Assembly: GCA_041398965.1 (NCBI GenBank)
Contig: JAWKTT010000058.1
Location: forward strand, 1 to 17,219
Source: JAWKTT01 sp041398965
GTDB taxonomy: Bacteria; Planctomycetota; Planctomycetia; Planctomycetales; Planctomycetaceae
Direction of reading: 5' to 3'
DNA: 17,219 nucleotides
Shown: positions 6,872 to 13,239 of the stretch, one piece after another
How the letters are laid out: every line of letters starts with the position of its first letter
How positions within the stretch are numbered: the first letter of the stretch is position 1
Notes under the pieces: model-generated
What the model saw: only the letters and a program-made list of their open reading frames with translations
The model's database searches: none
Told to the model about the DNA's origin: nothing
Translations under genes and position numbers: made by a program

Positions 6872-7582
6872 TCAGGAATAAATCTCGATCAACCCGAACA
6901 ATAACAGTCCGAGCGTCCAGAGTCCCGAAATAGCCATCGAGGAGTACCCCATTACCATATACTGTGGTCCAGCCTGCTGCAATTTCTCCTGCTTTGGTAA
7001 GAGATAGACCAGAGAACTCAGTAACACTAGCGGAGCAATGCAACCGAAGAGACTTGCAATGAATAGTGCGATCACGGTTTTCTGTAACCCGTGAAGCTCT
7101 TTGCTCAGTTGTTTCTCCCGTTTCAGGTCCGACGAGGTCATGGGGTCGATGGTCCGAAACTCCGTGCCGCAGTGACGACATTTCAGGGCAATCGACTTGA
7201 TTTCCTCTTTGCAGGACGGACAGGTTTTCGTGTCACCCCAAGCGGTCAACGGAGCACGAAAGGCGGATTCGCTTTTGTCGATGGCGGGAGCCTGAGTGCA
7301 ACCATACGTGCCGCACCCCCCAATCTCCGACCAGCACTCGGTATGATGCGACTGCTCGCACTTGGGGCAGTTGACATAACCTTCATCCGAGCCGATGGCG
7401 GTTTGACAAATCTGGCAGGTGATTCGCTGCTGCCCCACCTCCAGTTTGCGGGTCCGCAGCACGTTGCCCCCCACGGCCAGTGCAATCCCCACCTTGCACT
7501 TCGGGCAACGAAACTGCCGCCCCGTCCGGCTCTCGGGGAGCCGAACAGATGCGCCGCATTCACAGGTGATGATGGTGCTCAT
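6872..7582 (-). CDS. membrane protein with zinc ribbon, prokaryotic RING finger and second zinc ribbon
   Basis: A 236-residue protein with three metal-binding modules in a row. An N-terminal MJ0042-like ribbon has C7, C9, C26 and C29. A RING-like domain has C56, C59, C72, C75, H80 (or H79), C83, C90 and C95, with the same HHxxCW signature as the downstream protease. A zinc ribbon has C121, C124, C135 and C138. A charged linker and two transmembrane segments (about 169-195 and 211-233) follow. The likely role is an E3-like scaffold at the membrane that brings E2 and target together, by analogy with RING proteins; no catalytic residues are seen. The start is the ATG at 7582; the upstream sequence is pyrimidine-rich and lacks a Shine-Dalgarno. 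It lies 63 bases before the RING-protease gene. Confidence 0.85.
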   Translation of the reverse strand: MSTIITCECGASVRLPESRTGRQFRCPKCKVGIALAVGGNVLRTRKLEVGQQRITCQICQTAIGSDEGYVNCPKCEQSHHTECWSEIGGCGTYGCTQAPAIDKSESAFRAPLTAWGDTKTCPSCKEEIKSIALKCRHCGTEFRTIDPMTSSDLKREKQLSKELHGLQKTVIALFIASLFGCIAPLVLLSSLVYLLPKQEKLQQAGPQYMVMGYSSMAISGLWTLGLLLFGLIEIYS

Positions 7583-7665
7583 GAGAAATCAAAGAAAGGG
7601 GGACAAGTACAGAAACAAGATCGCAGAAACCGGATTCGATCCGTCGCGACATCAAGGAGTGACGA

Positions 7666-8166
7666 CTACCTCACCATCGTTGCGATCAGGACTTTGAGCA
7701 CATTCCAAAATATGATCATGCCAATGGAGATGCCGATCATCTTGCCCCCTGTCGCATTGCCCTGAATGGCACGAATAATCCCCAAGATACACCCAATCCC
7801 CGGACAGAGCACGCAGATCACGCCATCCACAACAGTCATTTCTTCTTCACCGGAAGACGACGCCCGTTTCGCTTTCTTTTTCAAAGATGCATCGAATATC
7901 TCTCCACAATGCCGGCACTTTTTCGCCACAGAAGCAATCATCTCGCCGCACATCGGGCAGGGCTTCTGGTTGTCCCCTATGGAACTCGGGAAATCATCCT
8001 CAGCCTCCCCTAGGCTGCCAAAGTCATCTTCGGCATCGTAAATCTCGTCGGCTTTCGGGAGCACAACGGGCTCCCCACAGTTGGGACATTTCGCTGTTCT
8101 GCCTGCTGCTGAGTCTTTGGCTGTTAAGGTCTTGCCACAATGTTGACAGTCTACTTTAATCGCCAT
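7666..8166 (-). CDS. double zinc-ribbon membrane protein
   Basis: A 166-residue protein of unknown function. It has an N-terminal zinc ribbon (C7, C10, C27, C30), an acidic linker rich in Asp/Glu (about 39-64), a second ribbon (C70, C73, C84, C87; C-R-H-C-G type like the one in the neighbouring RING protein), a Lys-rich stretch and two transmembrane segments (about 112-134 and 143-164). It looks like a RING protein of this operon with the RING domain removed. It may recruit components to the membrane through its ribbons. The ATG at 8166 has AAAGGG six bases upstream. The acidic linker and basic stretch suggest protein contacts, but nothing shows which. Confidence 0.8.
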   Translation of the reverse strand: MAIKVDCQHCGKTLTAKDSAAGRTAKCPNCGEPVVLPKADEIYDAEDDFGSLGEAEDDFPSSIGDNQKPCPMCGEMIASVAKKCRHCGEIFDASLKKKAKRASSSGEEEMTVVDGVICVLCPGIGCILGIIRAIQGNATGGKMIGISIGMIIFWNVLKVLIATMVR

Positions 8167-8245
8167 GTGACGCCCTTTGAAAAACGATGATGAAGGTCAA
8201 GAATCTAGTCAAACAGACAGAGCTGAACGTCTCAGCACGACGAAA

Positions 8246-9322
8246 TTATGTCCGGCTCTCACGCAATGCAAACTCCAGAACTGTCTTGCCCAAGACGATC
8301 TGATCTCCCGGTTTCAGATAAGTTCGCTTGATCGCAACGCCATTGACGTACGTCCCGTCTGGCGTCCCGCAGTCTTCAATTTCGAAGCGACCACCCCGGT
8401 TGTAGATCACGGCATGCTTCGGCTCAATGGCGTCATCCTTGAACAAGTAAATCTCAGCCTTCGGAGAACTACCCAGGACCGTCGTGTCTTTGAACATGAC
8501 GAATTGCTTACCTGCCAGCGGCCCCTTTCGCATCAGGAGCCAAGCATTTTTCGTCCATCCTTCCACCAGTCCGATAAGCAGTCCGACAACGCAGCCGATC
8601 ACCGCAAACCCGACCCCTCGGCTGTAGGTCGCCTGACCGTCTTCGGTCACCAGGGCAACGCTGATCGGATCGAACGCCATCCCGCCGATAAAGCCCCCCA
8701 TCACGGCTCCCAGCAGTCCATTCAGGACGACTTTCCGTTCCTTAATGGCGATCCCCTGACCAATCCCAGCTGGGATCGCAATGATCGCCCAAGCCATGGC
8801 TCGCCCCATCATCAAGATCAGGAATGCCATCCCCGTCGGCATGCCCTCCATTCCTCGGTGGTCATCAAAGGAAATCGCGATGTTCGTCATAATGCTGAAC
8901 ACGATGCCCGTCGGAATGAGAGCCACCAGACCTCCCACGAAACCGACCCCCAAGCCGACAGCCCCGCTCTTCACAGCTCGGAGAGTGTTTCGGCACATCA
9001 CACCTTCTGCCGCCCCCAGAAACAGTCCCACGCAACCGGCCACCACAGGAAACATCAACAAGGCCGCCACCAATGTTGAGCCGCTCTCCTCAGCAAATTC
9101 GTTGTCGTCAAAGAAAGGCTCTAAGCAACCCCAACCAATCAGCCCGCCGACCATTCCCCAGAATGCAAGATACATCCAACTGGAGTACAAGGCTTTCTGA
9201 ATCCAGGACAACTGTTCGACCTCGCCGACATCGCGAGACAAGTAAGCCTGAGCTTCGAGCACCTCTTCGACTTTCGAGGAGTACAACTCGTCTGCACTAA
9301 TTCGAAAATTATCCTGAGACAT
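8246..9322 (-). CDS. multi-pass membrane protein with C-terminal FHA domain
   Basis: A 358-residue protein with a cytosolic N-terminal ~45 residues and about six glycine-rich hydrophobic segments (roughly 48-66, 84-106, 119-149, 165-190, 200-216 and 236-254). A C-terminal FHA domain spans about 272-352. The FHA fold is shown by the TVLGSSP strand, PKH303AVI, the RFEIED strand, GTYVNG and the LKPGDQI-x-LG end. FHA domains read phosphothreonine. Here the Arg that normally follows the first Gly is Ser (LGSS), and the Ser two before the His is replaced by Pro (E-P-K-H), so phosphopeptide binding is doubtful. No protein kinase is encoded nearby. The start is the ATG at 9322, 50 bases downstream of the JAMM gene. 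It may be the membrane organiser of the system. Confidence 0.85.
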   Translation of the reverse strand: MSQDNFRISADELYSSKVEEVLEAQAYLSRDVGEVEQLSWIQKALYSSWMYLAFWGMVGGLIGWGCLEPFFDDNEFAEESGSTLVAALLMFPVVAGCVGLFLGAAEGVMCRNTLRAVKSGAVGLGVGFVGGLVALIPTGIVFSIMTNIAISFDDHRGMEGMPTGMAFLILMMGRAMAWAIIAIPAGIGQGIAIKERKVVLNGLLGAVMGGFIGGMAFDPISVALVTEDGQATYSRGVGFAVIGCVVGLLIGLVEGWTKNAWLLMRKGPLAGKQFVMFKDTTVLGSSPKAEIYLFKDDAIEPKHAVIYNRGGRFEIEDCGTPDGTYVNGVAIKRTYLKPGDQIVLGKTVLEFALRESRT

Positions 9323-9372
9323 GGGAGGTTACCTGAGGGCGGATCGGGTGACGAATGTATTGCTCATCAACT

Positions 9373-10701
9373 TTAAGGCCGAGTCGAGGCCGAAGGAGTT
9401 GACGCGGGCGGAGTCGGTGCAGGTTTAGTTACCGGCGGTGTGGCCTCTTGAGTGGAGGGGGGCTCGGGTTTTGCCGCTTCTGCTGGCATCGGTTTCACGG
9501 CGGGCTTCTCAACAGGCTTCTCAACAGGCGGCTTAGTCGTGTCGGGTTGAGGTGTCGACTTGCCTGTGTCCGTTCCCTTTCCCCCCCCTGTACCCGGGGA
9601 CTTGTTCTCGCTGGAAACGTCCTTCCCCTTGCTCTTCTCGCTATCCTGTGCTGAGGAAGCTGGTGTTGACGGGGAAAGTGCCTGCGAACGCACGTCCCTT
9701 TGCTTTGCTGCCAGGAGTTCCCTGATCTCCGCCCGCTCGGCGTCGGTCATTCCATAGTCCTGCAAGATGATTAACTGCGCACGAATGACACTGTCGAGGT
9801 CCTTGAAAATCCGATTCCATTCTTTCTGGTATTCTTCTTTTCGATCGCCCGCTCCGTCCACCTGCGCCTGAGCCAACTTCTGTATCCCCGCAAACGATTG
9901 GCTCTGATGCTGTATGACCGTGGACAACTTCTCTTCAAAACCTGGCTTGTAAATCTTCCACAGTCCAAAGTGGGCGACCGCTCCAGCCTCCAATCGCTGC
10001 CGTTCCCATGCGGTCGTCCGACCTCCCCACATCACCCCCAGCAATCCCACACAAAGGCACAGCAACAGTGTTTGTAAAAGGCCCCAGGAATCCGGCAAAT
10101 CCCCAGATCTGGCCCCTTCCATGTCAACCGCATTCATGGTGGCTGCCGGAGGCGGGGCGGGCTGCGCTTCGCCGACCTGAACTCGCTCGCCAACCCAGTA
10201 GTGGTGCATCGGGACCGGTTTGCCATTCCGCCACTCGAACATTCCCTCCAGCTTGCGGATCGGATCCACAACGAAGGCGACCTGACCCGGTCCAGAGAAA
10301 AAATTCTCCTGAATGAAGCAGTCCCGGTCGGACAGGAAGATGCCAAAGTTCGGATGCGAATGATACCAGCCGATAATCCGCAGATTCTGGTATTTGGTAT
10401 CCATCTCCTGGTTGATCTGCGCCCAGGATTCATGGGTGAATGTCACCTCGGCAAACTTCTGTGCCGCAGCATTGCAGCGAATGTACTCTTCAATCACGGC
10501 GTAGGGACCATTGGCATCCTTTGCCCAACGACCCACCATGACGCCGCAAATTTCCACCGACGTGTCTACGCTGGCATGATCAATCATCCCACGATGAACC
10601 CTCTCGACGACCACGACTCGAAAGTCCGCTCGGGGCGATATCGGAAACGCCGCTTGTTCCAGCGTCTCAAGGCTCAGTTCAGAGACATCAACAGTGGCCA
10701 T
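9373..10701 (-). CDS. JAMM/MPN (JAB1-type) metalloprotease with transmembrane segment and Pro-rich tail
   Basis: Zinc isopeptidases of this family cleave after the diglycine of ubiquitin-like proteins. The JAMM motif is complete: E50 upstream, then H114-x-H116-x7-S124-x2-D127 (HSHPNFGIFLSDRD), numbered from ATG 10701. The protease domain takes about residues 20-180. A linker and one transmembrane segment follow (about 214-233, LLQTLLLCLCVGLLGVMWG), then a helical, probably coiled-coil part (about 245-345) and a Pro/Lys/Thr-rich tail with VEKP repeats. The ATG at 10701 has GGAGGG six bases upstream; the in-frame TTG at 10719 overlaps that site and is rejected. In this operon it probably trims the Ubl precursor and/or removes Ubl from conjugates. 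The tail lies on the other side of the membrane from the protease domain if there is one span. Confidence 0.9.
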   Translation of the reverse strand: MATVDVSELSLETLEQAAFPISPRADFRVVVVERVHRGMIDHASVDTSVEICGVMVGRWAKDANGPYAVIEEYIRCNAAAQKFAEVTFTHESWAQINQEMDTKYQNLRIIGWYHSHPNFGIFLSDRDCFIQENFFSGPGQVAFVVDPIRKLEGMFEWRNGKPVPMHHYWVGERVQVGEAQPAPPPAATMNAVDMEGARSGDLPDSWGLLQTLLLCLCVGLLGVMWGGRTTAWERQRLEAGAVAHFGLWKIYKPGFEEKLSTVIQHQSQSFAGIQKLAQAQVDGAGDRKEEYQKEWNRIFKDLDSVIRAQLIILQDYGMTDAERAEIRELLAAKQRDVRSQALSPSTPASSAQDSEKSKGKDVSSENKSPGTGGGKGTDTGKSTPQPDTTKPPVEKPVEKPAVKPMPAEAAKPEPPSTQEATPPVTKPAPTPPASTPSASTRP

Positions 10702-10792
10702 GATGGGCCCTCCACGCAACGAGTGACTTTTGTGCGAACTCGACCGCGAATCTCAGCGCAACTCTTAGAAACCAATAGACCGGCACCACGAA

Positions 10793-11968
10793 CTAAGCCA
10801 GCGGACCAAGAATCAACTCCCGATCCCCCGCCATTTCAAAGTAGATCTGCTGCATTCCTGCTCTCGCTCCGATGATGTCCCATAGAGGGACACCAAGTTC
10901 TGCCAGCGTGTGATCCAGCAAATCCGAACTTTCGTCGACAGTGTGATACATCTCGGGAATCCGTGCATCGTTGCACTGAGGGCAGCGTCCTTGAGCCTCC
11001 GTCACCTTGCCGAGTGATGCCAGGATTTCCTCAGATGTCTGGCAGCGCTCGCATCGGAGTGACCTCAGGAGATCCTGATTGAACTCGATCACAGCCTTCT
11101 CCCCGATTCTCGATCGTGCATGCTCCAGTAAGTCCCTCACTCGAGTCGATGCGGACGCCAGTGGCAGTTCGACAAGCGGCTCATACTTTTCGTGACTCGG
11201 ACAGTCCTCCAGGCGGGAGTACGTCACCACATAGCTGTTGTGATCGCGTCCGTCGAAGACATATCCCTGACCTGATAACGTGGGCAACCCATGGAGCCAC
11301 TTCACCGCCTCCTGAGCCTGAATCCCCGCGATGACGGAGGAGGTTGTTGGCGTCGTCGGGACTTTCCCTTGCTCCATCTCGTCCCGAGTCAGCAAGGCAC
11401 AACTGCGACGGGCCTCCAACATCTTCCAGTCGATGTCGCTCATGGTGCATTCGTAACAGGGACCATCGGCTGGATTGAAGAGACGCGCGACCCCTTCCAA
11501 ACGCTCAATCGCTCCATCGATCCAAATCCGCCCCACGCGCGATGCCGACTGATTGATCGCCACTCGGGCCTCACGATTGTCGAGACCCCCCAAGATCAAA
11601 TCGGACCAGCGGTACACTCCCAGTCCCAAGTCGTAGACGACATTGCCGTTGAAGCCATGGGTTCGCATCTCGGGGTAAATCTCCCGAGCCCGTTCCGCAG
11701 CGACATCCGACTTTTGTCGACCGCGATCCCCTGCGCGATACAGTACCGACCTCGACAGATTGGACTGCTCGATCGTGTCCAGATCCGCGACTAAGACGTT
11801 TCCGACACCAAGCAACGCGAGATTCTTAAGGAGTTCGTTCCCCAAGGCCCCCGCTCCGATCACCAAGATGCGCGCCTTGGCGAGCTTTTGCTGATCCCAC
11901 CAACTGATGAGCCGAAATCGATCAAAACGATCGTCATCCGCTGCTTCAATGCGAATGACGTCATTCAC
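10793..11968 (-). CDS. E1-like ubiquitin-activating enzyme (ThiF/MoeB/Uba superfamily)
   Basis: Predicted to adenylate the C terminus of the ubiquitin-like protein and carry it as a thioester to the E2. Numbering is from GTG 11971. Visible: the Rossmann nucleotide loop IGAGALGNE (38-46), D63-x-D65-x4-SNLSR (metal and ATP binding), K87, a structural zinc site with C172-x2-C175 and probably C257/H260, and the C191 in RRSCALL, a candidate catalytic cysteine before TTPTTSSVIAGIQAQEAVKWL. After this E1 core a C-terminal region of about 120 residues has a further four-cysteine set (C307, C310, C330, C333), unusual for ThiF or MoeB. The second of two tandem GTGs (11968) is chosen because GGGAGG lies six bases before it. 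The start overlaps the Ubl stop by two bases. Confidence 0.92.
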   Translation of the reverse strand: MNDVIRIEAADDDRFDRFRLISWWDQQKLAKARILVIGAGALGNELLKNLALLGVGNVLVADLDTIEQSNLSRSVLYRAGDRGRQKSDVAAERAREIYPEMRTHGFNGNVVYDLGLGVYRWSDLILGGLDNREARVAINQSASRVGRIWIDGAIERLEGVARLFNPADGPCYECTMSDIDWKMLEARRSCALLTRDEMEQGKVPTTPTTSSVIAGIQAQEAVKWLHGLPTLSGQGYVFDGRDHNSYVVTYSRLEDCPSHEKYEPLVELPLASASTRVRDLLEHARSRIGEKAVIEFNQDLLRSLRCERCQTSEEILASLGKVTEAQGRCPQCNDARIPEMYHTVDESSDLLDHTLAELGVPLWDIIGARAGMQQIYFEMAGDRELILGPLA

Positions 11969-12258
11969 CACGAACCTCCCGAGCAGTTCGCACCCGCTGT
12001 GATCTCGGGTTGCAATCGGAGGATATCCCCAGACACAACTCCCGCGTTCTCCAACGTCTCGTTATCCAGCAACTGCTTCCCCGAGGCACGATGATGGAAC
12101 TTATAACTCATCAACTGCCCGTCAGGACTTTGCCGAGGCAAGTTCATCCGATCAATCAAGACTGCAATCAATCGATTGACCGGTGCCGTGACGGGAACCT
12201 CAACGCTCTGGCGCTTGTTGCCCGTTGCGTCCCAGACCTCAATCGTGATGTCCCGCAT
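11965..12258 (-). CDS. ubiquitin-like beta-grasp modifier protein
   Basis: A 97-residue protein with the ubiquitin-like pattern: first strand DITIEVWDATG, hairpin QSVEVPVTAPV, helix VNRLIAVLIDRMNL, then SYKFHHRASGKQLLDNETLENAGVV and the last strand GDILRLQP. The C terminus is C92-S-G94-G95-S-W. The diglycine is therefore followed by two residues, so it is probably made as a precursor and needs trimming, most likely by the JAMM protease of the operon. A linker of about eight residues separates the last strand from the GG. First gene of the operon, starting at the ATG at 12258, with GGGG about five bases upstream as a weak ribosome-binding site. The alternative of a stand-alone YukD-like beta-grasp protein is less likely given the adjoining E1 and the GG. 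Confidence 0.9.
   Translation of the reverse strand: MRDITIEVWDATGNKRQSVEVPVTAPVNRLIAVLIDRMNLPRQSPDGQLMSYKFHHRASGKQLLDNETLENAGVVSGDILRLQPEITAGANCSGGSW
11975..11980 (-). promoter_or_regulatory. ribosome-binding site of the E1 gene inside the Ubl diglycine codons
   Basis: GGGAGG on the minus strand is six bases before the GTG at 11968. It is formed by the last base of the Ser codon and the GGA GGT codons of the Ubl C terminus. This placement decides the E1 start and links E1 translation to the end of the Ubl gene. Confidence 0.75.
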
Positions 12259-12897
12259 AAAAACCCCGGAAAATGCAAGAATAATAAAGTTGTAGCCCCA
12301 GCGTTAAGAGCACTCACCCAGGACTCAGCCCAATGACTACCCATATCGCTCTCGATTAGAACATCTGAGAGAATCAGCGACAAGCGTACGCTGGTCAGAA
12401 TTGAGACGTTGACTCGCGTTTCATTGACTCCGGGTGTCGCAAGGATTCCCAGGACACTCACCATGCGTCGCCGTAACGTTGGTCAGCAGAGCTTCAGGAC
12501 ACTCGAACGAGCGACATGCTTTCTGCCCGTAGAGTCAGAATGCTAAACTCCTCGGCGACTTGGCGTTCGCGAGAGACTTCAATCGCAATCCTAGTCGACG
12601 TAGGGCCTGACAGGACAGACACGGGCATCGACGATGGTCTTCAACTTTCGTCAACACAGGAACTCATCTCTCGAACCAAGTAATCTCGCTCCCCCGCGAC
12701 AGATCGCGGTACGGCGGTGGATTGAGAAGGTTGATGGCCAGGTAACCACACTCTGCCTGAGCCCCCATCCCCGACCCGCAGCACGAGCAGCATCATGGCT
12801 TCATCGAGTGGGGTGGTGAGTTCGCCTCGTAAGCGTTCAATGCTAAGGGGACCACGAAATTGATGTGACAGGAATTGCCGGATGGGAGGCCGACGCG
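12259..12897. other. intergenic region upstream of the ubiquitin-like operon
   Basis: No gene could be supported. Frames on both strands are short and show no recognisable domain, signal peptide or ribosome-binding site. One minus-strand frame (12641-12916) is open for 91 residues, but its composition does not persuade and it overlaps the start of the pseudogene at 12898. The left end holds the probable promoter of the minus-strand operon. Confidence 0.5.
12281..12308 (-). promoter_or_regulatory. weak promoter candidate of the ubiquitin-like operon
   Basis: On the minus strand TATTAT (12286-12281) is a good -10-like box. CTTAAC (12308-12303) lies 16 bases upstream but matches a -35 poorly. 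Transcription would begin about 15-20 bases before the Ubl ATG. This is pattern matching only. Confidence 0.25.
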
Positions 12898-13239
12898 ATG
12901 GCAAAGCGGAAATCACAGATCGTTGGTCGTCGCCGAATCACGTTGATGACGGAGTGAGATCAGGATTTCGTTGACGAAGAATTTCCCAGCTGCATTGAAT
13001 TTACCAGGGATGGCCTCGGTGACTTTCAATTCGGAGACATTCATGGCCAGTGTGGCTGACGAGACACAGGTCGTGACGGAATAGTGGCTGGCGAGTTCAC
13101 GTTCATGGGTACGGATACGCTGACACCCACCATGGACCGAAACTGGGTCATCATCGCAAGTAACACGGTTGATGGTATGATCTTCTTTCATCAAGTTGAC
13201 GAATCCGGGCTTCTAGCGAAGAAGGTAGGAAAGCAATGA
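12898..13239 (+). pseudogene. small hypothetical protein gene interrupted by two TGA codons
   Basis: A single frame from the ATG at 12898 to the TGA at 13237 (113 sense or interrupting codons) reads as one coherent protein apart from two in-frame TGA codons, at 12955-12957 and 13057-13059. A strong GGGAGG (12884-12889) lies eight bases before the ATG. The translation starts MAKRKSQIVGRRRI, continues DQDFVDEEFPSCIEFTRDG and DFQFGDIHGQ, and ends DGMIFFHQVDESG. From memory this resembles a family of uncharacterised ~110-residue bacterial proteins with a W-D-x-D-F segment and a final G-D-D/E-S-G. If so, the first TGA replaces that Trp codon. Its stop overlaps the ATG of the hydrolase gene. No shift of frame is needed. 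Function unknown. Confidence 0.6.

Noticed and set aside
8177..9079. 300-residue plus-strand frame rich in His, Asp and Gln
   Set aside because: It is antisense to the FHA membrane protein. The long open frame comes from codon bias; no domain is seen.
5507..12258. Interpretation as a CBASS-type defence operon
   Set aside because: E1, E2 and JAB occur in some CBASS operons, but no nucleotidyltransferase (cGAS-like) or CBASS effector is present, while a Ubl with GG and RING proteins are.
12641..12916. 91-residue minus-strand frame
   Set aside because: No recognisable domain or ribosome-binding site, and it overlaps the start of the pseudogene whose plus-strand frame looks protein-like.
12913..13194. 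93-residue minus-strand frame
   Set aside because: The plus-strand frame over the same bases has a strong ribosome-binding site, an ATG and a coherent family-like sequence. The minus frame is its shadow.
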